Shown here: positions 19,921 through 31,430 of the stretch, piece by piece | Numbering within the stretch: the stretch's first letter is position 1 | Layout: the number at the start of each line of letters is the position of its first letter | Assembly: GCA_023375785.1 (NCBI GenBank) | Contig: SZWC01000573.1 | Coordinates: 261,076-325,075, forward strand | DNA: 64,000 nt | Reading direction: 5' to 3' | From: Penium margaritaceum | Taxonomy: Eukaryota > Streptophyta > Zygnematophyceae > Desmidiales > Peniaceae | Notes under the pieces: model-generated | Seen by the model: the letters and a program-made list of their open reading frames with translations, nothing else | Database searches by the model: none | What the model was told of the DNA's origin: nothing | Program-made: the position numbers and the translations under genes

Positions 19921-20618
19921 TGACATGGCCTGACCATTTCCTCAGGTTCACAGCTCTTTTGTGCAGCAGTCTTAGACAAAGCGTGTGCTTTTTGGTCGCC
20001 ACACACTATGTGAGCAGAGTTCTGACGAAATTCAGCATCACCCAAAGTTCGAAGAGCTGGGGATCAATGTTGAGTGCATGCAGGACAACGACCATTTGAG
20101 AAAAGTTTTAGTTCTAGTCAAAAGATTTTCAATGCATCAAACGGCGTGCAATTTGAACCATCGTAGTCCGATACGTGATTCGGAGTCCATCATTGAGTCT
20201 CTGTCCCTGACAGAGCACTAGCGCGAGTGACGGGCACTTGAAGCTTCCTGGACCCCACTTGAAGCACCGGTCCGCCATTCCGAAGCGCACATGGCTCCAA
20301 TGAACCATGGGATATTGCTGCTAGCATCCTCAAAGGGGTGCCTTGGCCATGGTGTGCGTGGTGGGAGTCGAACTGGTCATCGCCGGATCATTTTTCCAGC
20401 CGGTACCAAGACTGCTGTCCAAACCCGGACGGCAAGCACCACCTCCCAACTTTGACGAACCATAACCCCCTCATTTCTTAGCCGATTGCTGTGATTCAAA
20501 TTACAGCTGCTCCAGCATGTCCTCTAGTTTCTGAAACATCAATCCATGCATGCAAATTTACACTTTACAAAGATCTGGAGCCATCGTCCTGAAAAAGCAA
20601 CGACTGAAGGACATGGCA
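19921..20618 (-). repeat. 5' LTR of copia element D
   Basis: 698 bp matching 14939-15637. On the minus strand it starts TGCCATGTCC and ends GGCCATGTCA, so it has TG...CA ends. The tRNA-like stretch is at about 20360-20425. Confidence 0.92.
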
Positions 20619-20699
20619 CGGGGCAATATGTAACACAGGTGTTTGCAATGGACCGGTTCAGGCTGTTCATTTGATGCTTGGACCACTTGATGAAGGTGG

Positions 20700-21651
20700 G
20701 TTTGGCATCGGCTTTGGATTTGAGGGGAGTTTTTGCTCTAAACCGAGAGTGGTCATCCACAATAGTGATGAAGTACTCATGACCCTTCAGAGATGTAGGC
20801 CGGATGGGTCCTAGAAGATCCATGTGGAGAATTTCAAGAGGTTGGGCTGCACGAGCGGCTCAAGAAGGATGAGGAGATGCCTTCAAATTTCCGAGGTTGC
20901 AGGTGGTGTATGGCGGTCTGGCAAGTTGAGTCAATGGGGAAAGAGATGGGAGTCCTCTCACCATGTTTTTTTCCTGGAGACATAGAAGAGTATTGAAGTT
21001 GGGATGGCCCAATCGATGATGATGCAGAAGACGAGGATGAGAGAGGCTGCGACAGTTGCAAGTCGTGGTTGATACATTCACTTCAATGACAAAGATGTCA
21101 GTTGTGCGTGGAATCTGCAGCCTGTAGAGATGATTGTGAACACTGAAGGTGGTCAGGAGTTTGTTGTTGGTAGTTGTTTGTCGAGCTTCAGAGCCGTAGG
21201 TGGGAAGGAAGATGTTCACCCCTTCCTTCTGGAGTTGATGGACAGAGAGTAAGTTATGCATGAGGTCTGGGGTGTGATAACCACAAATCTGTCCACTCGA
21301 GGCTGCTCGAGATGTAAGAGTGGCTGAGTAGCAGCAAAAGGATGTCATGCCCTTGGTTGTGCGTGTAATGGTTACTCGGGTTGTCAGCGGCATGGTGATG
21401 TCAGCATCTTTGAGTGCATGAATGGCAAACCCAGAATCAAGGATTTGCTCGATGTAGAGCAAATCAGAGGTTGCTAGGAGGGAAATGAGTGGTGGTTCCC
21501 CATTCTGCACAGACACTTGAGCGGTGTTCAGCAATGCTGGTGCAGTTCTAGATACAGGTGTCTCCTTCTCCTCCTCTGACAATATGCATGAGTAAAGGAG
21601 ATGAATGGTAGCAAAGATCGTCACTACTGCAAAGATGCATAATGAAGCCAT
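20700..21651 (-). pseudogene. Protease / pre-integrase / integrase start of copia element E (fossil)
   Basis: From an ATG at 21651 the frame opens with a hydrophobic stretch (ASLCIFAVVTIFATIHLLYS), then a protease-like IEQILDSGFAIHALKDADIT. LMHNLLSVHQLQKEGVNIFL and an HHCC finger (HHHRLGHPNFNTLLCLQEKN ... TTCNLGN) follow. There is only about 43 bp between the primer site and this ATG, so no gag is encoded. The hydrophobic start looks like a signal anchor and is unusual for copia. Confidence 0.75.
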
Positions 21652-21676
21652 GTTGGCAGGTTACCAGAGCTGGGAA

Positions 21677-21694
21677 CCTTCTGCACTGATACCA
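21677..21694 (-). other. Primer-binding site of element E, initiator-Met type
   Basis: TGGTATCAGTGCAGAAGG on the minus strand begins directly after the LTR end (CTCTGACA). Its first nine bases match the plant initiator-Met tRNA primer site (TGGTATCAGAGC). Confidence 0.88.
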
Positions 21695-22177
21695 TGTCAG
21701 AGTTCTAAACAGCTGCAGAGGCAGTCGAGAGGAACATCCTCTGTCAACAGGAGGTCTGGTACAAGTATTGGACGAGAAAATTTCAGTCACAAGTTATTGA
21801 ACTGAGCGATGCGGCGGAGAAAGGACGAACAGGTGATAGGACCCAAAACAAGCGGGTGAGGCAGATTGTAGGAAATGATTGATTGATAGATTGACAGAAG
21901 CAAAGAAGTACATTAACTTGGTCTTCCTAATTCAGAAATCTACTTCTCGCTAGTACCCCTGTGAGGTGGAAGCTCTAGTTTGTTGATGGTGGGTGACGTG
22001 TGTTTGTAGTCTAGCTGAAGAGCAGTTGTCACTGCTCTTCATGAACTTTGGTTGTGGTATTGTTGTCGCACGGGATATTTTACGCGAGTGTCCGTTGAGG
22101 TTAGTTCACATTTCACTGTTTATGTGTTCCCATATGTGTTCCGGTCTTTTTATAGTTTCTCTTCTTTATTTTTGACA
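21695..22177 (-). repeat. 5' LTR of copia element E
   Basis: A 483-bp sequence bounded by TGTCA on one side and TGACA on the other, a 5-bp terminal inversion. The primer site lies at its inner end. The outer end is followed at 22178 by the first satellite unit with no intervening base. Confidence 0.85.
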
Positions 22178-25100
22178 GGCGCAACTAGGGCGCAAGTAGG
22201 GCGCAAGTAGGGCGTAACTGCAATGCAACTAGGGCGCAACAAGGACACAAGTAGGGCGCAAGTAGGGTGCAAGTAGGATGCAACCAAGGCACAACTAGGG
22301 TGCAACGAGGGCGAAAGTAGGGTGCAAGTAGGGCGCAAGTAGGGCGCAACTAGGGTACATCTAGGGCACAACTAGGACGCAACTCAGGCACAAGTAGGGC
22401 GCAACTAGGAAACAACTAGGGCGCAAGTAAGGTGCAACTAAGGCGCAACTAGGGCGCAACGAGGGCGCAAGTAGGGCACAAGTAGGGCGCAAGTAGGGCA
22501 CAACTAGGACGCAACTAGGGTGCAACTAGGGCAAAAGAAGAGCGTAACTACGGTGCAAGTACGACAAAACTAGGGCACAACTAGGGTGCAAGTAGAGCGC
22601 AACTAGGGTGCAACTAGGGCGCAAGTAGGGCGCAACCAGGGCAAAACTGGGGCACAACCAGGGCACAACTAGGGTGCAAGCAGGGTGCAAGAAAGATGCA
22701 AGTAGGGCGAAAGTAGGGTGCAACTACAGCGTAACTAGGGCGCAACTAGGACGCAACTAGGGTGCAAGTAGGGCATAACTGGGACGCAACAAGGGCGCAA
22801 CAAGGGCGCAACTACGGCGTAAGTAGGGCGCAAATATGGTGCAACTAGGGTGCAATTAGGACGCAACTAGGGTGCAGTTAAGGCACAAATAGGGTGCAAG
22901 AAGGGTGTAAGTAGGGCACAAGTACGGCGCAACTAGGACGCGAGTAGGGTGCAATTAAGGCGCAAGTAGGGCCCAAGTACGGTGCAACTAGGGTGCTACT
23001 AGGGTGCAACTAGGGCGCAACTAGGACGCAAGGAGGGTGCAAGTTGCACACAACCAGAGAGCAAGTACGGCGCAAGTAGGCTGTAACTAGGGCGCAAGTA
23101 GGACGCAAGTAGGGTGTACCTAAGGTGCAAAAAGGGCACAACAAGGGCACATCTAGGGTGCAAGTAGGGTACAAGTGAGGAGCAAGTAGGTCGCAAGTAG
23201 GACACAACTACGGCGCAACTTGGACGTAACTAGGGTGCAAGTAGGGCACAAGTAGGACACAAGTAGGGCGCAACTAGGGTGCAACTAGGGCGCAAGTAGG
23301 GTTTAAGTAGGGTGCGAGTAAGGCAAAATTAGGACGCAAGTAGGGCACTACTAGGGTGCAACTAGGGTGCAACTAGGGCGCAAGAAGGGTGTAAGGAGGG
23401 CGCAAGTAGGGCGCAACTACAGCGCAACTAGGGCTCAACTAGGGTCCAACTAAACCGCTACTAGGGCACAACTGAGGCACAAGTAGGGTGCAAGTAGGAC
23501 GCAAGTAGAGTACAACTAGGGCGTAACTGGACTGCAACTAGGGCGCAAGTAGGGCGCAAGTAGAGCGCAAGTAGGGTGCAAGTAGGGTGCAAGTAGGGCA
23601 CAACTAGGACGTAACTAGGGCACAAGTATGGCGTAAGTAGGACGCAAGTAGGGTGCAAGTAGGGCATAAGTAGGGCGCAAGAAGGGAGTAACTAGGGCAT
23701 AACTAGGACAAAATTAGGGCACAAATAGGGCACAAGTAAGGCACAAGTAGGGTGCAAATAGGGCAAAACTAGGGTGCCACAAGGGCGCAAGTAGGACACG
23801 ACTAGGGCACAAGTAGGGTGCAACTAGGGCGCATTTAGGGCGTAAGTAGGGTGGAACTAGGACGCAAGAAGGGTGCAAGTAGGGTGTAACTAGGACACGA
23901 CTAGGGCGCAACAAGGGCGCAAGTAGCGCACAAGTAGGGCACAAGTAGGATGCAAGTAGGACGTAACTAGGGCGTATGTACGGTACAACTAGGGCGCAAA
24001 TAGGGTGTAAGTAGGGCACAAGTAGGGTGCAACTAGGGTACAACTAGGGTGTAGCTATGGAATAACTAGGGCAAAAGCAGGATGCAAGTAGGGTGCAAGT
24101 AGGGCGCAACTAGGGGGCAAGCAGGACACAAGCAGGGTGCAAGTAGGGTGCCAGTAGGGCACAACTTGGGCGCAACTAGGATGCAAGTAGTGCACAAGTA
24201 GGGCTCAACCAAGGCACAACTAGGACACAACTAGTGTGCAACAAGGGTGCAACTAGGGCACAAGTAGGACATAAGTGGGGGGCAAGTAGGGCGTAACTAG
24301 AGCGTAACTAGGGCGCGACTAGAGCGCAACAAGGGCACAAGTAGGGCGCAAGAAGGGTGCTAGTAGGACGTAACTAGGATGTAACTGGGGTACAAGTGGG
24401 GCACAACTAGGGTGCAACTAGGATGCAACTAGGGCGCAACTAGGGCGCAAATAGGTTGCATGTAGGGCACAACTAGGGTGCAAGTAGGTCACAAGTATGG
24501 TGCAACTTGGGCGCAACTAGGGCGGAACTAGGGCTCAACTAGGGCGCACCTAGGGCGCAACTAGGGTGCTCTAGGGCACAATTAGGGCACAACAAAGGCA
24601 CAACTGGGGCAAGATAGGGGTACAACTGGGGCGCGACGAGGGTGCAATTAGGGCACAAGTAGGGCACAAGTAGGACACAAGTAGGACACAACTAGGGCGC
24701 AACTAGGGCGCAACTAGGGCGCAGGTAGGGTGTATCTAGGGTGCGAGTAGGGCGAAATTAGGACGCAAGTACGGCACTACTAGGGTGCAACTAGGGCGCA
24801 ACTAGGGCGTAAGAAGGGCGTAAGTAGGACGCAAGTAGGGTGCAACTACAATGCAACTAGGGCTCAACTAGGGTGTAACTAAACCGCAAGTAGGGCCCAA
24901 CGAAGGCAAAAGTAGGGTGCAAGTAGGACGCAAGTAGAGCGCAACTAGGGCGTAACTAGACTGCAACTATGGTGCAAGTAGGATGCAAGTAGGGCGCAAG
25001 TAGGGCACAAGTAGGGCGTAAGTAGGGCAGAACTAGGACGTAACTAGGGCACAAGTATGGCGTAACTAGGACGCAAGTAGGGTGCAAGTAGGGCGTAAGT

Positions 25101-27111
25101 AGGGCACAAGAAGGGTGCAACTAGGGCGTAACTAGGACGAAACTAGGGCGCAAATAGGGCACAAGTAGGGCACAAGTAGGGTGCAAATAGGGCACAACTA
25201 GGGTGCCACAAGGGCGTAAGTAGGGCACAACTAGGGCACAAGTAGGGGGCAACTAGGGCGCATTTAGGGCGTAAGTAGGACGGAACTAGAACGCGGATAG
25301 GGTGTAAGTAGGGTGTAACTAGGGCGCAACTAGGCCGCAACAAGGGTGCAAGTAGGGTGCAAGTAGGGCACAAGTAGGATGCAAGTAGGACGTAACTAGG
25401 GCGTATGCACGGTACTACTAGGGCGCAAGTAGGGTGCAAGTAGGGCACAAGTAGGGTGCAACTATGGTGCAACTAGGATGCAACTATGGCACAACTAGGG
25501 TGTAAGTAGGATGCAAGTAGGACGCAAGTAGGGCGCACCTAGGGGCCAAGAAGGACGCAAGTACGGTGCAAGTAGGGTGCCAGTAGGATACAACTTGGGC
25601 GCAACTAGGATGCAAGTAGGGCACAAGTAGGGCGCAAGCAAAGCGGAACTAGGGCACAACTAGTGCGTAACAAGGGTACAACTAGGGCACAAGTATGACA
25701 TAACTGGGGCGCAAGTAGGGCGTAACTAGAGCGCAACTTGGGCGCAACTAGAGCGCAACTAGGGCACAAGTAGGGCGCAAGTAGGGTGCTAGTAGGGCAT
25801 AACTAGGATGCAACTAGGGTACACGTAGGGCACAACTAGGGCGCAACTAGGGTGCAACTAGGATGCAACTCGGGCGCAAGTAGGGTACATGTAGGGCGTA
25901 ACTAGGTGAAAGTAGGTCACAAGCATGGTGCAACTTGGGCGCAACTAGGGCGCAACTAGGGCGCAACTAGGGCTCAACTAAGGCGCACCTAGGGCACAAC
26001 TAGGGTGTGACTAGGGCCCAACTAGGGCACAGCATAGGCGCAACTGGGGCAAGACAGGGGTACAACTGGTGCACAATAAGGGCGCAACTAGGCCGGAAGT
26101 AGGGCACAAGTAGGATACAACTAGGGCGCAACTAGGGCGCAACTAGGGCACAAGTAGGGTGCAAGTAGGGTACGAGTAGGGCGAAATTAGGATGCAAGTA
26201 GGGCACTACTAGGGTGCAACTAGGGCACAACTAGGGCGCAAGTAGGACGTAAATAGGGCACAAGTAGGGCGCAACTACAACGCAACTAGGGCTCAACTAG
26301 TGCGCAACTGAACCGCAACTAGGCTACAATTAAGGCACAAGTAGGGTGCAAGTAGGACGCACGTAGAGTGTAACTAGGGCGTAACTAGACCGCAATTAGG
26401 GCGCAAGTAGGGAGAAGTAGGGCGCAAGTAGGGCACAACTAGGACGTAACTTGGGCACATGTATGGTGCACCTAGGACACAAGTAGGGCGCAAGTGGGGC
26501 GTAAGTAGGGCGCAAGAAGGGTGCAACTAGGGCGTAAGTAGGAAGAAACTAGGGTGCAAATAGAGTACAAGTAGGGCACAAGTAGGGTGCAAATAGGGCA
26601 CAGCTAGGGTGCCACAAGGGTGCAAGTAGGACACGACTAGGGCACAAGTAGGGCATAGCTAGGGCGCTTGTAGGGCGTCAGTAGGGCGGAACTAGGACGC
26701 AAGTTGGGTGCATGTAGGGTGTAACTAGGGTGCGACCAGGGTGCAACGAGGGCGCAAGTAGGGCGCAAGTAGGGCACAAGTAGGGCGCAAGTAGTGCACA
26801 AGTAGGGTGCAAGTAGGACGTAACTAGGGCGCATGTGCGGTATAAGTAGGGCGCAAGTAGGGTGCAAGTAGGGCACTAGTAGGGTGCAACTATGGTGCAA
26901 CTAGGATGCAACTATGGCACAACTAGGGCGCAAGTAGGACGCAAGTAGGACGCAAGTAGGGCGCAACTAGGGGGCAAGCAGGACGCAAGTAGGGTGCAAG
27001 TAGGGTGCTAGTAGGACACAACTTGGGCGCAACTAGGATGCAAGTAGGGCACAAGTAGGGCGCAAGCAAGGCGCAACAAGGGCACAACTAGTGCGTAACA
27101 AGGGTGCAACC
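22178..27111. repeat. 11-bp satellite array, left block
   Basis: Some 450 head-to-tail units of an 11-bp monomer, GGGCGCAACTA or GGGCGCAAGTA, with almost no length variation. The commonest variants are GGGTGC and GGGCAC in place of GGGCGC, the two products expected when a methylated CpG decays. A higher-order period of about 1,429 bp (130 units) is visible: the odd unit containing GGCACTACTAGGG recurs near 23345, 24774 and 26203. Minus-strand open frames in it (Cys/Leu/Pro-rich, period 11 residues) are by-products of the repeat. Confidence 0.97.
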
Positions 27112-27841
27112 TGTTGGCTCTAGTGGGTGTGGAGGCACCCTCAAGGATGCCTAGCTCTCAGTGATGCACGCTACCAAAGTTTGGGCAGCCAATGGACACC
27201 TTTGGTGAAGAGTGTGGAGCACAAGGATGACGGATGTGAGTGGACAGAACTCGTTGCATTCAGTAGATCTGAATCAAAACACGTTTTTGTTAATTAGCAT
27301 AGTGAGATTACATCAGATTCTTATAGCCTATGATCTTAGCTTTCCAATGCATCCAAGAACGCCCAAATCGGAGCAGTAGAGCCCCTGCTACGGCCGTCGA
27401 AGTAACCCTTGGTGGAGCCGAGCCGCCCACCATGCCCACGAACGGGAGTGACGGGAGGCGCTTCGACGGTGGCCTGTCGAAGCGCCCTTCCTGTCATCCC
27501 AGTGTGGGGAGGGGCATGCCTTGGTCCAGGGGACCATCCACATTCATTCCTTCATGGCCCATGTGCCTTTGGAGCCCATTGGAGACGAACTGGGATCACT
27601 GGCGGTGGATTATCCCGCCACCTATGGCGGGTACCAGATTCCACACGCCCAACACCCGATTTTCGGGCTAGGCTAACTTTCTGAATACTCACTCAAATCG
27701 AGCGATTCAAAGCTCGATCCTGCATGGAAAAATTTAAGGAATCCAAATCTAAAGTCAGATTAGGTGTTCAACCACTCCTCAGTGGTCTAACTAGGGAGTA
27801 TGATCAACGGCACTCATGGCAAGGGGCACACCATATCAACA
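27112..27841 (-). repeat. 3' LTR of copia element C
   Basis: 730 bp with TGTTG...CAACA ends. It matches 32291-33312 once the latter's 292-bp excess is discounted. Confidence 0.95.
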
Positions 27842-27853
27842 ATCTCCCCCTTG
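27842..27853 (-). other. Polypurine tract of element C
   Basis: CAAGGGGGAGAT on the minus strand sits against the TGTTG start of the 3' LTR. Confidence 0.85.
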
Positions 27854-27894
27854 CACCGCAGCCTTGATGCCCTGTCCTTAAAGCCTGTAGCATT

Positions 27895-28500
27895 TTAAAC
27901 TTCACAGCGCAGACGGAGCTCCATGCAGCTCGAGTTGTGCCTGTCCTTGGGCTGTGCTTTGGTCATGGCATCGGCGAGTATGCGCTTAGTGCCACAATGC
28001 ACAATAGCTGCATCTCCCTTTGCCACCATGTCTCGCGCGTAGTGATGACGGATCTCGATGTGCTTGGTCCTCCTGTGCAGCACTGGGTTCTGGGTGAGGC
28101 TGATGGTACTCATGTTGTCAACATTGAGTACCGTCAGCTTCTTTTGCGGCAGCCCGATCTCTTTTAGCAGCCGCCGCAACCACACCGCCTCCTCTGCAGC
28201 TTCCGCGAGTGCAATGTACTCCGCTTCGGTGCTGGACAGTGCAACACAGTCCTGCTTCCTGCTTGCCCATGAAACTGCTGCACCACCAAGCACAAACACG
28301 TACCCTGACGTTGATTTTCTGTCATCCACATCACCAACCCAGTCGGCATCCGAGTAGCCGACCAACTCAAGGGAGTCATCACGCGCTCCTCCTCCAAACA
28401 CGAGCCGCGACTGTTTTGTCGCCTTGAGATAGCGGAGGATCCGCTTCACCGCTTACCAATGCAACGGCCCGGGGTCAGCAACGTAGCAGCTCACTTGGCC
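27895..28500 (-). pseudogene. RNase H region of copia element C (near-whole fossil)
   Basis: The minus strand carries ELVGYSDADWVGDVDDRKST, SGYVFVLGGAAVSWASRKQD, ALSSTEAEYIALAEAAEEAV and RRTKHIEIRHHYARDMVAKG. These are all the usual copia RNase H landmarks, including the acidic D/E/D residues. ADAMTKAQPK marks the polyprotein C-terminus. Confidence 0.92.
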
Positions 28501-28529
28501 CTCCGCAAAGGCCAGGTCGGGCCGCGTTG

Positions 28530-29640
28530 CCACCATGGCGTACATGATGCTCCCCACCGCGGACTGGTATGGAAATCCTGCCATCTCCTCCTTCTCCTCA
28601 TCCGTGCTTGGGCCCATGCTCGAGCTCAACTCACATGTGGTGGTCATGGGTGTGCCGATGGGGTTGCACTCCTCCATGTTGTAGCGGCGGAGCACCTCTT
28701 GCACGTACTTTGCCTGCCCCATCTCGAGCGTGCGTACCTTGCGGTCCCTCTTGATGGCAACGCCGAGGTAGTACTCGAGCTCGCCCATGTCGGTCATTTT
28801 GAACCGACCGTCCAGCTGCCGCTTCAGGTTCACCAACTCCTCCATGTCCGATGACACGAGGATGAGGTCATCCACGTAGAGAACCACAATCTGGTGCAAC
28901 CCCGGCTGCTTTCGCACGTACACGCTGTGATCCGCCTCGCAGGGCTTGAACCCAAGCTCGGCCATGAAGCCGTCCATTTTCAGGTACCACATGAGTGGNA
29001 TGTCGGTCATTTTGAACCGACCGCCCAGCTGCCGCTTCAGGTTCACCAACTCCTCCATGTCCGATGACACGAGGATGAGGTCATCCACGTAGAGAACCAC
29101 AATCTGGTGCAACCCCGGCTGCTTTCGCACGTACACGCTGTGATCCGCCTCGCAGGGCTTGAACCCAAGCTCGGCCATGAAGCCGTCCATTTTCAGGTAC
29201 CACATGAGTGGCGCTTGCTTCAGCCCGTAGAGCGCCTTGCGAAGCCGGCACACCTTCCCTGGCGGAGCATCCACCCCCTCTGGCACCTCCATAAGGACCT
29301 CCTTGTCCAGGTCGCCGTTGAGAAACGCGGTTTTCACGTCCATTTGGTGGACTTCGTAGTCGCGCGCCGCCGCCACTGAAAGGATGGAGCGGATGGAGGC
29401 GAACTTCGCCACCGGTGCGAAGGTTTCTTCATAGTGTTCACCTTTTCGTTGGGCGTACCCCTTCGCCACCAGCCGCGCCTTGTACCGCTCCATCTTCCCC
29501 TCCTTGGTGAGCTTCTTCTTGAAGATCCACTTGGAGCCGATGATTTTTGCGCCCTCAGATCTGTCAATCAGCTGCCAAGTGCCGTTCTCTTCGTGGGAGG
29601 CGAGCTCAGATTTTATGGCTCCCTCCCACTCAGCCCCATC
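28530..29640 (-). pseudogene. Reverse transcriptase region of copia element C (near-whole fossil, contains an N-flanked duplication)
   Basis: RYKARLVAKGYAQRKGEHYE, HQMDVKTAFLNGDLDKEVLM, RLRKALYGLKQAPLMWYLKM and the catalytic VLYVDDLILVSS are present, as in intact RVT_2 domains. The stretch holding the catalytic motif appears twice (28787-28998 and 29000-29211), separated by a single N at 28999. This is most simply an assembly overlap that was not merged. Confidence 0.92.
28787..29211. repeat. 212-bp direct duplication around a single N
   Basis: 28787-28998 and 29000-29211 are the same length and nearly identical (one evident difference near the start). The N at 28999 is exactly at the join. 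Two such structures occur in element C and none elsewhere outside it. Confidence 0.9.
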
Positions 29641-29649
29641 CTTCTGCTA

Positions 29650-31020
29650 CAATGCCTCCTTGACGGTCTCGGGCTCCTCTTGCGCAAAGAACGCTCGAGC
29701 AAACCCAGTCCAGGTGCCCTGCGCGGCATCGTACCATTTTTCCGTCCTTCTTGCGCGTCCGCTTCTCCGGGATTGCTGCTGTTGAGGCTGCCGCTGCTGC
29801 CCTCTCACGGCGCCAATTGCACCGCTGGCCTGCTCCCCCTCTCTTGGGGACCGTGGAGATGCGGGCTCATTCCCCGCCTCCTCGTTCAGCTCCACTGCTG
29901 CCGGCACTTCAGACTCATCGTCTGACGTGGCTGAATGCAAATCAGCCACTCGAACATCGCCCGGATGGTTCTCGCCGGCTGGAGCCGATGGGACGTCACC
30001 CTCTTTTGCGGCCTCCGGTGTCTCCCCTTCGAGGAGTGGCAGCCACTCCCCACGCTTGGAGAGACCCGCGTCCTTGTCCGTCCAACGACTCTCCTCGTCA
30101 AACGTGACGTCGTTACTCTTCACAATCTGCTGCCTCCGCGGGTCGAAGAGCCGGTACGCCTTGCTCCCGCTCTCGAACCCGACAAAGATGCACCGGCGAC
30201 TCCGCGGGTCTAGCTTGCCCCGCCCCTCCCGTGCTTGCACAAGAGCATGTGCAACGCAACCAAACATGCGGAGGTGTGCCACAGTTGGCTTCCTCCCGCT
30301 CTACACTTCTTGTGGCATCTTCCACACCTTGGACTCCGCGTCTTTTAGCGCCTTCGTCGGCGTTAGGTTCATGATGTACGCCTCTGTCCGTGCCGCCTCG
30401 CCCCAGTACCGCTGCGCGAGGCCGGCATCGCTCAACATGGACCGGAACATGTTGAGGATGGTGCGGTTCGCCCTCTCGGTGACGCCATTCTGCTGCGGAG
30501 AGTGTGGCGTAGTTTTCTGCCATGCGATCCCCTTGCTCTTCATCCATGCCGAGCAGCCTTCGTACTCGCCACCGTTGTCGCTCCGGAACGCCTTCACCTT
30601 CAACTCCGTTTGCCGCTCCACAGCCACCACGAATTCCTGCATGCACGACAAGACATCGCTCTTCCTCTTGATAATGTAGAGGTAAAGCTTGCGGCTGTGG
30701 TCGTCGATGAAGGTGACGAAGTAGCGAGCCCCACCAATGGAGCTCTCAAATGGTCCACACATGTCAGTGTGAACCACCTCCAGCTTCGCCGATGCACACG
30801 TCCCTTTGCCATCAAACGGCTGCCGTGTCGCCTTGCCCACCATGTATGGCTCGCACACGGCATACTTGGCTGCATCGAGGCCCTTTACCTCAAGGCCCCG
30901 CACCACTTCCTTCTTCGCCATGTCCCTCACAGTTGAGGGAGCGATGTGACATAGGCGGCGGTGCCATAGGTCCAGATTTCCTTCATCCTTTGTCACGAGG
31001 TTGACGGCGTCAGTCCTTAC
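29650..31020 (-). pseudogene. Integrase region and linker of copia element C (near-whole fossil)
   Basis: The HHCC finger (LWHRRLCHIAPSTVRDMAKK ... YAVCEPYMVGKA) is followed by VVHTDMCGPFESSIGGARYF, VTFIDDHSRKLYLYIIKRKS, KAFRSDNGGEYEGCSAWMKS and HSPQQNGVTERANRTILNMF. This is a full DD-E copia core. AHLRMFGCVAHALVQ and SRRCIFVGFESGSKAYRLFD mark the C-terminal part. An acidic and Gln/Arg-rich linker leads to RT. Confidence 0.93.
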
Positions 31021-31029
31021 CGCATCGGC

Positions 31030-31430
31030 AAGGACCTTGGTGCAAAGAATGTAGAGGTCCTCCTCCCTTTTGCCACGCGCAATCACCTCGCCATCTCCCT
31101 CCTTCCGGATGATGGCCTCCTTCTTGTTGAAGAGCACCTCGAGCCCCTTGTCGGTAAGGCGGCTCATAGACAGCAGATTTGCCCCAAAGTTGGGCATGTG
31201 GAGCACGTCGAAAATGGTGCACGGAATGACTTTCCCGTTCACCACAGACTCAATGCGAACATTGCCTTCGCCCGCGGCCAACTCTGTTTTGCTATTGGCC
31301 ACTGTCATGCGCCGCTCGCTGGCGCCATAGGTGACGAATGCCACCCGGTTGCATTGTGTGTGGCGGCCTGATCCGGAGTCGATCACAGTGACTTCCGGAT
31401 CTGTCAAGTCGGTAGACTCCCTGGCCATCA
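31030..31430 (-). pseudogene. Protease region of copia element C (near-whole fossil)
   Basis: EVTVIDSGSGRHTQCNRVAF (31340-31400) holds the D-S-G active-site triad of a retrotransposon aspartic protease. CTIFDVLHMPNFGANLLSMS and RLTDKGLEVLFNKKEAIIRK follow, as in other copia proteases. Confidence 0.9.

Larger units (their letters stand above)
14939..20618 (-). mobile_element. Ty1/copia LTR retrotransposon D, full-length layout but broken
   Basis: A 5.7-kb minus-strand element has LTRs at 19921-20618 (5') and 14939-15637 (3'). A primer site lies inside the 5' LTR and a purine tract (CAAGGGGGAGATA) inside the 3' LTR. Gag, protease, integrase, RT and RNase H follow in copia order. It sits within element E. 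No clean target duplication was seen (flanks GGCTC and CGGGG). LTRs differ at roughly 12-15% by eye, so it is old. The coding part is a fossil with many breaks, over ten. Its gag and primer site closely resemble those of element C. Confidence 0.92.
20619..22177 (-). mobile_element. Copia element E, 5' part, broken
   Basis: This piece holds a 5' LTR (21695-22177), a primer site, a protease/pre-integrase frame and the first half of the integrase core (MDLLGPIRPTSLKGHEYFIT near 20765-20823). It stops at the LTR of element D; the next part of E is at 14400-14938. Gag is missing between the primer site and protease. The LTR's outer end touches the satellite directly. No 3' LTR is present in the window, so age cannot be judged from an LTR pair. 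Confidence 0.85.
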
